Source: Salminus brasiliensis (lineage: Eukaryota > Chordata > Actinopteri > Characiformes > Bryconidae). From it: a stretch of DNA of 64,000 nucleotides. Position 1 is the stretch's first letter. Each line of letters starts with the position of its first letter. Of this stretch, positions 33,937-45,999 are shown piece by piece. The stretch spans positions 12,109,933 through 12,173,932 of the forward strand of contig NC_132894.1 in NCBI RefSeq assembly GCF_030463535.1. Reading direction: 5' to 3'. A model generated the notes under the pieces. It was not told where the DNA came from, made no database searches, and saw nothing but the letters and a program-made list of their open reading frames with translations. The position numbers were made by a program, and so were the translations under genes.

Positions 33937-35885
33937 CCTTATTATATGGCTTCTTATATATATTCCTGCCTTGTCTGTTTTTGGTAAATAGCCCCCTTAA
34001 ATATCCCCCACTTACAAATGTCATAAAGAGACATTGGGTAAAGATATGATTGTAGGATATTGGTCAAATCAGCTTTCCAAAAATGCAGGTTCCCCCATCT
34101 AATGAGCAAGCTTAGGGTGACAGAAGCAGGAAAACCACTGTGGAAGACACATTGAAAGGAATCAAGACATATAAAGAAATCCTATCCTCCTCTGGGCCGT
34201 AGCAGATAGCACTTTTTTTTCAAACAGAAAGTAAAACAGATACATTAGTGAAGCAAATAAACAAGGAAATCACCAAAACAAGCACTCCAACAGGATCTGA
34301 GACTCATTCTTAACGTCCCTCCATTACTGCACCTGGAAATGAACAATGTATTAATTGCATTTGGAGATTAGAAGGAAAATCTGGGCTTTTTAGTGACTCT
34401 ATCCTTTGAAAGGTTTAAACTACTGATTCAAAAGAAGTTCTTTTTTAATCCTAAAGACTGGGGTGTTTTTCAGCCCCTCACTGTGTGGTCCACTCTAAAG
34501 AAGAATTCGGCCTGACCCCCGCACTAAGAAACCCACCTCAAACCAGATCACAAGACTAAAGCCCCCTGAGGACTTTCCGACCCAGTGAATGCTGCTGCCA
34601 CCTCACAGTGTGTCTACATGCATGAGGGCATTTTGATGCGCAGGGCATGTGTTTGCACATCAGGCACATGGAATCTGGGTTGAGGTTAATTTAGTAATTG
34701 CATTTTTAAATAAAAGACACCTTACTAGGGACAGACAAGTAAAGAAGCTTCTACAAGTGATTTTCTATCATGGACATAAACCATTTAACCAGGCAAAGAA
34801 TCAGTTTAGCATTCAAATTGTGCTTTGAGTTGTCATGATTCTGCCTTTAGCCCCTGAACCCTGTTGTTTTAAAACATTGAAAACAATGACAACAAGTGGG
34901 CTAGTTCTAATGGGTGTTCACTAGCATTATGCTGGTGCTAATATTAGTAAAGTAAGCTCAAACATGTTAGTTTCAATGGTTATGTCTAAAGAAGCCTGGT
35001 AGATCCTCCATTCAGAACATCTAGAATGCAGTGTTAGATAAGACTACTACATTTTATTGGCTATTCCTAGATGATTTCAGTTAAGATTAGGGCTGTAATG
35101 ATTCAACATGGTTGAATTGATTTAATATTATATTGGATTCAGAGTTTGTCAATACTTTATTAACCAGTTTGAGGATTTTTTTTTTGCTAGGAACAACAAT
35201 GATACCTAAAAAGTAATGGTGTTTAAAATTCCATACCAGAAAGGTAGCTAATATTCACTTCATCACTCATGTTTTTTTCTCCATGTAGCATATAATATTT
35301 AGTATCTTAAATCACCCCAGTTTTTTTGTATGAACATGATTAGATGTGGAATTCTGAGGAATTCTTGTGGAATTCCACAAGATGTGATAAAAAAAAAAAG
35401 ATTTCACATCCGCTATGAGCTGATTATAAGCTGTTAAACTGCTGTAAATTGGAGCAGTTTACTGGGTCACACATAGTCAAATTTAATTGCCACCTGTCAG
35501 GACCAACAGGTCTTCAAAGCTCCTGTTTCTACTACTGTTATAGGGGCCTGTTAATAACCTGATCTCTTAGCACTGTTGTTCCTCATTATCTTGACATGCA
35601 GTGTACGTGACCCAACAAAGCTGAAACCTCTGCCATTTTTAAAGTGTTTGTGTGACAAAAAACTACTGTGAAAGATACAACACATCAACAGCAATATTCT
35701 GTTCTCATATAAATGGACAATAATACATGCTTTCAATCCAATCAGCACCCTGAATGCAAATACGTACTCAGAATCTGTGCTCAGTCAACATGTTAGTGAT
35801 CCTGCTGTGTCTGTTATGTAGTGGCAGAAAACACAGAACTGCTTAGACTCTGCAGATTCAACACATTAGTCCAGCATTACAAAAT
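33937..35885. other. Intergenic, nothing recognised
   Basis: AT-rich, no supported exon. The stretch 34460-34640 is of mixed composition. Confidence 0.35.
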
Positions 35886-35891
35886 GTTTTG

Positions 35892-36215
35892 ACCATGGCT
35901 AATGTGGGCATGTGTGTGGCGCCACCTTGTGGCAGATTAAGCAAGTGACTTTCTTTACCTTTAAGGAGTGGTACCGGGTCTGTCAGATGCATTGTGAATG
36001 TCATGTTGTAGTTGGAACGCTAGAACAGAAAAGTTTAAATAGTACGAAAAACATACTTTTACCATGCTCAACATGGGCATGTGTGTGGCGCCATCCTCTG
36101 GCAGATTAAGCAAGTGACTTTCTTCTTCTCTGTTAAAATAGTACGAAATAGTCCAGCTGTCATGTGCATTGGGAATGTTATCTTGGTGCTTGAATTCAAG
36201 AATGGAATCATTCAA
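35892..36215 (+). repeat. Tandem duplication, 169-bp offset
   Basis: GGGCATGTGTGTGGCGCCAC at 35906 and GGGCATGTGTGTGGCGCCAT at 36075 are followed in both by CAGATTAAGCAAGTGACTTT, a TAGTACGAAA segment and GCATTGTGAATG / GCATTGGGAATG. Confidence 0.75.
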
Positions 36216-36559
36216 ATATTGCTTGACTACTGATCTAACAATATTCTAACTATAACTGTGAACAATACGAACCCCTGAACTGCCTCATTTAAAACCCCGC
36301 ACGGCATGTTTCCATTCCATATCTTAGCTGTACCTCTAAGATACGGAGAAGTGTACGGAGGAGTGCATCCATGATTTTAATATCAATATCCTGTTTTGAA
36401 CTTTCATTGTTTTGATATTTCAGTGCTGTATGAAATTGCTACACCTACACCATGTGAGGATGAGGTTAAAAAAAAGTCATGCAGACCACAGATGGCCTCG
36501 TCTCCCAGAACAAAAGTTTTTAGTCCATTTCTACAGCCACTTAACAAAGGTGTCTTGGG

Positions 36560-36730
36560 ACCTCACAAACAACACTGAATGGACTATTTTTACCTGTTAT
36601 GACTCTGTGAAAAGACCTCCAGAGTGGCAGCTTCTCGCACCAGTCCCCCAAACGCAAATGACTTTTTCATGAGCCTAATAGGAAATTATGTGTTATTATG
36701 TCCCGCCACTTGACACCCGATTATGAAATG
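36560..36730. promoter_or_regulatory. Candidate conserved non-coding block
   Basis: CCAAACGCAAATGACTTTTT, CATGAGCCTAATAGGAAATT and CGATTATGAAATGGC. Contains an octamer-like ATGCAAAT variant (ACGCAAATGA). Short and repeat-free. Confidence 0.2.
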
Positions 36731-38640
36731 GCACAATACAAAGAACAGTGGAAGTTGGGGGGTGGGGGGTGGTGGGGGTGTAGGATGTGAAATGAGCAGT
36801 GGAGAAGCTCACTGATTCATTTTGAAAAAGAATGCAGGCTTTAATTCATTACTCACAAGGAGCAATATTCACCTCATTAAACCAAACTGGAGAAAAAAAA
36901 GTCATTCTGCCTGCACTCGTGGCCTCATCACCGACATCAGATCCTCAGGGTAAGCTCAGCGTCCTCCCCCTCTTACACTTCATCAGTCTCTATGAAATGA
37001 ACTGGCAGTAATTTGGATTTCTGATCTGCTTTCCAGCATTAGGCCTCCGGCTGTACATACCTTCAAACGTTTGGATACGCCTTGCTGTTTGATGTTCGAT
37101 TTTCATCATTGCTGATTCTTTGGGTATATTTAGCAGCACCCGGCTTCATATTTACTAAGTGTATACCTCGCAATGAAGAACAGATGTACAATGTTATGTT
37201 TGAACTTTTTTTGTATCACTTTGCTGATTTTCAGCTTCCACACGCTAGCTAAAACTTCTCCATCACACATTGCTAACAGTGCTAGGAGGGTGAAAGCTGG
37301 CTGGCTTAATGTGACTTCCTAAGACTGTTTTTTTTTTCACTAAATGCAAAAAAATTCTCTACAGGGTTTCTCTGAGCAGAGCTGTACAAAACCAGTCTGA
37401 AAACCAAGCATGATCTATCATAAAACGTTTAGCATGGAAACAAGAAAGTAAGAAGAGAGAGCCTCTGAAATAAACAAGCAAGCTAATGTGTCCAACTAGC
37501 CAGTACACATTTGTAGACCCTCCCTTGCTATTTGTGCCCCCAAACGGCAAGCACCATGTATTCTGTAAGTGGTGTGGACAGCAGCTTGCAGGGACATGAA
37601 CGGTGAACACAGCACGTACAGCAGGCCCTCACATTGGTTAGCATCACATTGAGTGATGAAGGGAGAGTGAGGGCTATCCTACCCACTCAGAGAGTATGAC
37701 TAATTCTTAACATCTTTTGCATTAACATCCAACACAACACCCTCATTGCCCAATCATGTACAAAACACACGAAACAAGGCTTTTTCCCGCAGCAACTTCT
37801 AATTTTGCCACTTCTCATTATGGTCAAGTCTTTGGTTGAGCCCTCCCATTCCTTTTTTCCAGAGAATTGTAAAGGCATACATGAAGGTAGGTTATCCAGT
37901 AAACGTCACTGAGTTCACACATAATTCCTTTCCACTTAACTACCATTACATGTTTGTCTAAGAGTGCATGTGTGAAAACAACAGGTTCCCTACAGGCCCT
38001 GTATGACCTGAAGAATAAATACAAGTTTGGAATCTTTAGCACACGTTTACACACAACATCAAGCTCTTTTAGTTAAAAAGAGTGAGAAACTTAGCACACC
38101 GCTAACTGCGCTATGTAACTCTGGGTGAGCTAGCAGGACAACACTTGCAAGAACTGTGTAATTCTGCATATCCCGAGTCAAATATTCATGTAAAATCATA
38201 TTACTCACCTGCATCAGTCCACATGCTTCTTTCATATTCATTGACAGTTCTGTATCTCTCAGCTTGTCCAGGAATGCATGTCCACAGTGTGTCCTTTAGA
38301 GGCTTATAGAAGGAGTATAGCGGTTTTGCTTGATCTGGTAGCCAGGTAGAGCCAATTTCCACTCAGCTCTGATAATAATTAGTAAAGCAATGGGCTACAA
38401 CTATGGAGAGCAGGCTGGAAAGATTCATGTAAAGACTTGGATGCAGCCAGTGTCCTGCAAGGTTTCTGCTGACGTTCTTTTGTCCTCTCGTCATGCTCTT
38501 TACTCATACAACTCTTCAGTCATCAAACCAACACACTCATAAGTCACGGATAACACTAATGCAATGCTACTTAGCAAATGCAACAGAACCACAGTAACAG
38601 TGACTGCTACCTTCCAGTCCAGCAAGTCAGCTTTGAGATC
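36731..38640. other. Intergenic
   Basis: A GGGGTGG run lies at 36758-36782. Otherwise AT-rich with no exon, SINE or LINE that I can support. Confidence 0.35.
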
Positions 38641-38644
38641 TTTC

Positions 38645-38899
38645 ATATCGTCACTGTCCAATGAAAAACATGTATCTCCAAACTAGTGACTTTACAGAAG
38701 ACAAAAACGGTCTTAACTTTGAATGGAAGTCAATGTAAAATAAGAGTTTATTCCAAGTAATTTGGAGCATTTCTATTAGTCCATTCATCCAGAATGATTT
38801 GCATGGTACACAGGAGCAGCTACAGCCTTCAAACCATCAAGAAAGCTAAGAACCTACCAAAAATGGAGATACATGGTTTTCATTGGACAGCAGAAGTAT
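38645..38899 (+). mobile_element. MITE copy 3 (about 255 bp, best preserved)
   Basis: The left end CTGTCCAATGAAAAACATGT then ATCTCCA is mirrored by the right end TGGAGATACATGG then TTTTCATTGGACAG, terminal inverted repeats of about 26 bp with few mismatches. The interior matches 6744-6990 in order and orientation. There is no coding capacity. Confidence 0.8.
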
Positions 38900-39239
38900 G
38901 CTTTTACTCTCACATCCTTAATTGTATTTTTTCCTTTCACATGAGATCTATATACGTATATATGTGACATATTTACATAAAATCTCCACACCATTTTTTT
39001 GCCTTTAAGTAAATTCTATTAAGTTTATATTGACAACATATTTCCATGTAAGGAGGCACAGTATACCCTCATATTCAGGCACCACTATATCACTTAATAG
39101 GCCCCTGTGTTAGCCCACATTATGTGAGCACTCAGGACCTCAGAAGACTGAATGATGTACTTTCCAGCACCTTCCCGAGAAAATATTCTTCAGAACCGAG
39201 CACACTTATTAAATAGAGAAGATGGAGTGATCCTTAATG

Positions 39240-39460
39240 AAAAGAAATCCATTTATTTAATTTGAGTCATGTTTTTGGGATTGCTTTGGCCCAGTGCGCT
39301 ACACCTCAAAGGCAGAATGCAGCAGATAAATGAGAGGCAGTCAAAGAAATCTTGCGGCACACAGAGGCAGATACGCCTGCCTTCCCACAATGGCTTTTTC
39401 AAAGGCTATTATTATTTATGGGAAAATAAGTCGAATTCGTTTATGCAAGGCTGATAGGGA
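39240..39460. promoter_or_regulatory. Candidate conserved non-coding block
   Basis: Repeat-free, with TTTATTTAATTTGAGTCATG and GGCTATTATTATTTATGGGA around a GC-richer centre (GCGGCACACAGAGGCAG). Confidence 0.25.
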
Positions 39461-39939
39461 GAAAAAAACCTTTATTTTCTTTTTAATTACGTTTTTATTT
39501 TCGCAGTACTTTTATTTTCTTCGTCTTATTTCTGTTTTCAAGACATTTGGGGCTTATTTTGATGAAGAGTCACATGTTCCTGTGATAGTGAATTCATTGT
39601 AAGTTTTTTTTTTCAGTATTAATGTAAAAAAAATCTAATTTACCATCAGCCAAGATACAGTATGCTCAGTGTCTAAAAGTTGACTTACTTTAATTTTAGG
39701 AGGTTATGGTAGCTTCCAAGTAGTGGACCCAGTACCCAGTACAGCAGGGCTGTAGGATGGTTGCTGCTAACGTGTTTATCTTTTAACTTGCTTCTGCTAA
39801 CCAGCTAACACAGAAAGTTCTGAAAACTTTATGAACGTCCACGCTTTTCATTCAAGAGGACATACTTAGTTCATCAGTTCCTGCAAAAACAGTTTAAACA
39901 AATGTAATTAATTTTTCATTACTGATGATGTACTATATA

Positions 39940-39997
<58 letters not shown>
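39940..39997. repeat. (TA)n microsatellite
   Basis: About 25 TA units, followed by repeated ATGATGATCCAATGATG (40009-40050). Confidence 0.9.
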
Positions 39998-40000
<3 letters not shown>

Positions 40001-40399
40001 TAAATATCCAATGATGATCAAATGATGATGATCCAATGATCCAATGATGATGAAAAATCAAATTATGTTCAGAACAACAGTGGTTGTGTTCTGAAAAGTC
40101 TCAGGCTTTAGAGAACTAAGGGCCTGAATACACAAAACCGCACCCAGGACCGATTCTGGGCTGGCCTGGGGGAGGGGCTCATTATCCCTGGTTGATGTTC
40201 ACACAGAAGAATTCCATACAAATTGTGGATCGTTAACTTTGCAAAATAGTAGGGCCTAGGTTCATCTATATAGCGATTTTCATTATTTTCCTGGGATACA
40301 AACACTCAGGCAGTGAAGAGAAGCGCTTATCTGAAATCATGGCATTTCATCTTGCAGGAAACCTAAGAACAAGGAGCCATTCTCATGGGAGTAGGTTTT

Positions 40400-41500
40400 T
40401 AGCCATGCAGGCGATAAGACGAAGCAGTCGAGTAAAAAATGTAATCAATTACACAACACCACACGTGGCGCCGGGATGGATAGCTTCTATGCTGGCTGTG
40501 CACTTCACCAGAGTTCACTTGGAGCAAACCAGAGACCACGGGACATCAGGAGGAGCAGTGCTCTGGACCGCTCCCAGACTCTCTCAGCTTTCACACTTGA
40601 CCAAATGTTCTGTATTCTTGGAGCAAGCAGACCTGGGTCCGGAAAAAGCTCTAGTGTTCGATTTTTTTTCTTAATGAAGGCAAATAAAAAAAAGTTTGTC
40701 TGCAAAAGAGCGACCAAAAACAGTTCAATCACACTTGATTCCAAAGCTCGTAGGACGACTGTCCCATGCGCCCAGGCTAGGTCCTTGAAAAAGAGATGAA
40801 CCCTTCCTGAATCGGCTCAAACCGGATTAACGCAAAGTGTCGAAGGGGTCGATAGGTCAGCCGGGTGAACAAACAATGAGTTCAGCTCCTTTTCACCGGG
40901 GTCACACGTACAGAATCGGCGCAGGCCAGGCTGAACTGCCCAGAAGAAAGGGAAAGGTCACGAGTAGCACCCTCCACACTCCCCCTACTCCTTCCTCCCC
41001 AAACACACACACACAGTCTACAGTCCCACCTTCGTTCCTGAGGACGGTGCTTGTTTCCAAACAGTGGCTCATAGCTTTTGTGCTGGCGAGACGCACCCCC
41101 CCCCTCAAAAAAAAGAGGGAGTCAAAGGAGGGGCCGAAAAAAAGGAGAAATCTTTAATCACCTATTTGAAAAGGACTATTGGCTGGGAGTCTGCGCGCTC
41201 CTCTGAACTGTCCGTCAGCCTTACGGGGGGAAGTTTCAGGAGCCATCTCCCCGTGACAAGCGGGACGGAAGGGCCAGATGGAGGGGTGGGAAAAAAGGAG
41301 CGGAGAAGAGGAGGGAAAAGGCTAGCGAGGGATTAAGCAAAAAAATGAGGGTGAAAAAATTCAAAAAAAAAAAGAAAAAAAAGAAAGAAAAAATGACTCT
41401 GGTGGAATGCTCACCGCTTGGCTGGTGTGTGTGACCGACGCTTTCCCACAATCCAGCTTTGTTCGCTGGTGTGTCACGGCGCAAATGCTAGGCCACGGAC
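40400..41500. promoter_or_regulatory. CpG-bearing, repeat-free stretch; possible orphan promoter
   Basis: CpG clusters (CGAAGGGGTCGATAGG, CACACGTACAGAATCGGCGC, GTCTGCGCGCTCCTC, GTGACAAGCGGGACGG) stand out against the CpG-poor surroundings. A CCAAT box lies on the minus strand near 41175 and a donor-like CCGTAAGG at about 41222-41229 on the same strand. No recognisable first coding exon was found. Confidence 0.3.
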
Positions 41501-41924
41501 CACTGAGGGGAGGACGTGGGGAAAGAGAGAGAGACAGAGAGAGAGAGAGTAGGGATGGAGAGAGGATGAGGGATGGATCTAAAGAACTGGAAGAGCTGCT
41601 AGCTTGTGTTCTCCAAAAAATCTTCTATCTCTCCATCTCATTTCCATGAGATTTACTCCAGCGAAAAACGCCTCAGTTCCTTTTTATTATCCTCTTCCCC
41701 CACCTCCACACCCCACCACACCACACCCCACCTCACCCCCTATTTAACTCAGGCGCAGAAACTCTTTGAGCGAGTCGACCTTTATAGTGATAAAGCTGCT
41801 CATATCTGGCCTCCAACCTAGACGTGGACAGGGTGTGGTAATGTAGGCCCCACTGTTGGACTAAATCAGGTTTCACATGCTAAGATACTTTACAAATAAT
41901 CTGCTGAAATCTTATATATACTCT

Positions 41925-42500
41925 TAAGAATGGAGCAATGGAAGAACCACTTTGGTTACTGTGAAGAACCTTTCAATGAATGTTAACAAATAAAGATACC
42001 GAAAAGGGTACTGTCTCTTTGCAGCGATAGAAGAACCACTTTTTGGGTATCTAAACAAACGTCCAAGGAATGGCTAAAAAAGGACTTATTTTGGTAGTGA
42101 ATCTACCAAATTAGGTTCACTAAAGCATTAGAAGAAATAAGTTTGGGCCCTAAAGAATTTTAAATGAAAGGTTACAAATAAAGGCACCAAAAATGTTTTG
42201 TTGGAACACCGGAAGAACCAATTTTGGTTTGCTGAAGAACCTTTTACACTGAATGGTTAAGATTCCCTGAGGAATCTTTCATCGAAAGGTAAAAAAGTAA
42301 TGGTACCAGAAAGTGTGTGAAGAACTGTGTTTGGTATTTTGAATAACTTTCAATAGATTTGTAAAAAATAAAGGTATCTAAAATGTTTCTTTGGAGTGAT
42401 AAAAAAGAACCCTTCAATGAGAAGTACAATATAAAGATACCAAAAGAAAAGGTTATTTGGGGTGATAGAAGGACAACTGTCGAACCTTTCAAAATATCTC
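41925..42500 (+). repeat. Amplified GGTTCTT/AAGAACC repeat array
   Basis: About seven diverged units of 70-90 bp, each with the words GATAGAAGAACCACTTTTTG, AAGAACCTTTCAATGAA and ACAAATAAAGGCACCAAAAA followed by TGTTTCTTTGGAGTGAT. Single units occur at 7120, 16875, 18660, 19000 and 51600. Confidence 0.65.
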
Positions 42501-43394
42501 TTCTGCAGATAAGTGTGTGAGTGTGAACGACCTGTTTGAACTAATTAATGTAAACCAAGAACCAATTAAGCCAAGAACGTTTTAGAAAACCATTATTTAA
42601 TAATTCTCCTGAACCTTCCATAAAACAGTGTTTCCCCAGCCAGTCCTACCTCTTACATCTAACATGAACAGCTCTTTAGACTGCCACCACTGTCACAAGT
42701 TCATTGTGTAATTTTTGATACATGTCAAAAAACAGACAACAGACAAAAGTGTGTGTCAGTATTCTGTAGGTTCACCCCAGTCCTGATAACCCCCTCACAC
42801 CTCTTCATGTTTTCCTAAAATTATCTAAATTACCTTTCTTCCACATGTTCCTCACTGCTGGCCTCGCACATCCTGTAGGGGCTGGCTTTCAATACAGTCC
42901 TACAAAGTTCTCAAAAGGCATGTAAATCTGCAGTCTATGCCATAACCTGAACTTCCCCACTCCTCAGCCCATCACATGACGAGTGTGTTATCTTGAATTA
43001 TTTTCTTGGCTGATCAAGTCATCTTTTGGGATGATCCACCAAAAAAAGAAGAGGTCAACTCAAACAATTAAATTGAATAAATGGTTGCATTGTTCTGAAT
43101 AGACAAGGTAAGGTTGTTGAAGGAATAATGGGTTCCTCTATTGTTTCTATCCAAAGACCCCAGTTTGTATTATGCATTTCATGTCCACCAGGTCTCAGAT
43201 CTCTATTTAGCTGGATGGAGACACCAGGTCTTGGTGGATTTCATTCAACAGTGAAGCACGTATAGAGAACAGAAGTAGATAAAAGGGTGAGTCCCAGTTG
43301 CGTACTAATTACTAATACCAACTAGTTTTTGAGTATGAAGTAGGTAGTACAGATAAAAGTGTCAAAGTTGAGTATGGTCTAATATCCAAGAAGC

Positions 43395-43570
43395 ATTCTC
43401 AGTTTTTGGGTGTGGTTAGGCTGGACACTATGGACCTGTGTATGCAGTTAGTATCTGGATCTACTTTGACCGGATTCTGTTTACACTTGTCATTAAAATG
43501 TGTTCCCAGTGTGACCAGAAGAGATCGGATTTTACTCCCACGTGAGAAGCCCACCAACACATACATCCCT
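43395..43570. repeat. Dispersed DNA-element remnant
   Basis: CAGTTAGTATCTGGATCTAC and CGGATTCTGTTTACACTTG resemble 3849-4125. Ends unresolved. Confidence 0.4.
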
Positions 43571-43805
43571 TTTTCAGTTTTCTTCATGTAAACAACACTG
43601 TAATCAACACTGTCCAGTTAGGGGGGACTGTGAACAGTTTGGAGGAATGTGGGGGTTCTACAACACGGTGGAATGGTAGATGGTTCTCACACTCCCATAA
43701 TGCGTCAGACGATTTCAACCGCAAGGGTACAAACTCTGTAATACTGCTCCCATCTACTAGTAAATGAGCTCGAATTCGAGTGTACACACAAGCACACATG
43801 AGAGA

Positions 43806-44095
43806 CAGAAGCCAAGGTCCACTGTAATTATTACTCGTATTAACTTTTTGGGTTCTTTTTTTTTTGACAGAATCCAAACACCGAAAACACATTGTGGTTT
43901 GAGTGATCCAACTGTAAACAGTGCGTCTTAAGGGGTGTTCACACCTGACTTTTCATGCAGACAAGTGAAATTAAATGTGGACGAGATCCGTCTCTGTGTC
44001 TTGGGACAACATCTGGATTTTCATGTGGACAAGGGAAACCGAACATGATCCGATCACCGAAAACGCTTGGTAATGCCAGGTGTGAACAGGCCGTA
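43806..44095 (+). repeat. Dispersed repeat shared with 11389-11640
   Basis: CAGAAGCCAAGGTCCACTGT, GAAAACACATTGTG, GAGATCCGTCTCTGTG and CGAACATGATCCGATCACCG are in the same order as at 11389-11640. Confidence 0.65.
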
Positions 44096-44799
44096 TTATC
44101 CTACAATATAACTTTAAAAAAAAGGGACGAGCTCCTCACATCTGAACACTCTGAACAACAGCAAGTGCAGTGGCAACGTTGGTTCAAGAACTTGTAGTGG
44201 TGTATGTTGGCATAGCAACACTTCATCACTTCCTCTTAGTTGAAAACAGGTTATAGTATGTTGATATTTTGTGTACTAATCTGCCAATTTTTTATTATGA
44301 TTACTATAGAGTATATTCCTTATAGTATTAGTGTGTAGTACGCAATTGGGATGCAGTCAATGATTGTCAAATTCATGGTACAGCCTCACCGATTCGCAGA
44401 CCTCACAGCTTCCAGGTGCCTCGCTTTCATTTATTACAGCCATTCTACCAAACCATGGGCCAAATGTTAGTGTTGATGCCACTGCGTTGGCATGAATGAA
44501 GAGTCCTGACTAATGGCTCTTCACTTCGGAAGTGTTTGGACCTTTGTCTACTTCTACTTGTGTTTGTCTAGATATGAAAACTTCCCCAAACCCGAAGGCG
44601 CAAGCCTCCCCGATTTCTCTCAACAACTGATGAATCCCAGTCTACTTCATCAGTTGAACCGTCTTTGTTTATCAGGCCGTTAAAGATTATGTATGTGTGA
44701 ATGAGAGAGAGGGAAAGAAAGCGGGAGAGAGAGAGGGAGTTTGTACAAGCTTCCTCTGCCACTCAGTAGATCTATTGGTCTCGTCTCTTTTGTTCTGTC

Positions 44800-44955
44800 A
44801 CTTCCTTTGAGGCCGGAGTCTTCTCCTCCGCAGCCTTTGTGTCCTGGATGAAAAGGGCGCAGTTTATTATGTCCCCCTGTGGCACTCCGTCAAGCAGAGG
44901 CAGCCCCGGCAATCCAGCAGCCAGCAAGGTCAGGAGGAAAGTTCTCTCGTGACTT
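44800..44955. other. Short GC-richer repeat-free block
   Basis: GAGGCCGGAGTCTTCTCCTC to GGAAAGTTCTCTCGTGAC. It may be regulatory. It runs directly into the GA microsatellite. Confidence 0.2.
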
Positions 44956-44956
44956 T

Positions 44957-45007
<51 letters not shown>

Positions 45008-45034
45008 AGAGACAGAGCGAGGGAGAGAGATAGA
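44956..45034. repeat. (GA)n microsatellite
   Basis: About 20 GA units, then interrupted GAGCGAGGGAGAGAGAGACA units. Confidence 0.9.
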
Positions 45035-45436
45035 GAGGAGTGTGGTCTCAAGACAAGAAGGGAGGAGAAGAACCTAAAGGAGAAGATCCTCGCTGTTTTA
45101 CTTCATAGAGCTTTCTCAATCTGACCTTGCCAGACTTTTCTGACCTGCTTTATTAATCAAACACTTTTTTTTGGTTCAAGTCTAACCCCAGAATCTCAAT
45201 CAGAGGACAGAACCTACAGCAGAGGTTCCACACAAACTCTGTGACGGCTGCATAACGATGTCCTCCTGAGAAGATCATTTTGGGGGGGGTGTGCGGGATG
45301 GTTTACTCTCACCTCACAATCCCTCAATTTTAGGTATTCTGATACAATATTTACGTCAGAATAAGAATTACAGTGACATGCCAAGCAGCCATATATATCC
45401 TAAGGATAATATATGGCTACAATGAAATATATATGG

Positions 45437-45537
45437 ATAAAAGTTATGGCTAGATCATATGAAGCACAAGCTACGGCCTACGTGTCATACAGGCCTAAAT
45501 CTTATGTCTATCCCACAGTCATGGGTATTCACTGACA
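45437..45537 (-). mobile_element. LTR fragment, same family as 23599-24029
   Basis: AAGTTATGGCTAGATCATAT, ACGGCCTACGTGTCATACAG and ATGGGTATTCACTGACA match 23935-24029 in order, ending at the same CA terminus. The rest of the LTR is absent. Confidence 0.65.
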
Positions 45538-45639
45538 CAGATTCTGACACTGACACTGATCTGGCTGATCAGTGTTTAGAGCATTAGCGAGCATTGATGA
45601 AAATTTTAGCATTCTTTCTCACCTGATTTTACATATCTT

Positions 45640-45785
45640 GCATCTCCAAAATGTCAACTTTACAGGAGAGGGACAAACCTTCCTAATCTTCAATGGAGGT
45701 CAATGTAAACAGATTTTACACTGTGTCATTTTTAAGCATTTCTATTGGTCCGTTCATTATGAATGGGGATACAGTGCACAGAACA
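45640..45785 (+). mobile_element. MITE copy 4, fragment
   Basis: CATCTCCAAAATGTCAACTT, CTTCAATGGAGGTCAATGTA and GCATTTCTATTGGTCCGTTC match the first two thirds of copies 2 and 3. Confidence 0.65.
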
Positions 45786-45840
45786 GATGATTAAAATTCT
45801 GACAAAAAGAAAAAACAAACAAACAGAAAAACAGCAACTA

Positions 45841-45990
45841 GTTTTGGTCGGAGGTTATGGGAGAAGTTTTGGTCGAGGGTTATGGGAGAAGTTTTGGTCT
45901 GAGGTTATGGGAGAAGTTTTGGTTGGAGGTTATGGGAGAAGTTTTGGTCGGAGGTTATGGGAGAAGTTTTGGTCGGAGGTCATGGGAGAG
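45841..45990 (+). repeat. 25-bp x 6 minisatellite
   Basis: Exactly six head-to-tail 25-bp units that begin GTTTTGGTCGGAGG and end TTATGGGAGAA, differing at one to three positions each. As 25 is not a multiple of three, the open frame running across it cycles through phases and is not evidence of a gene. Confidence 0.95.
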
Positions 45991-45999
45991 CTATCCAAG

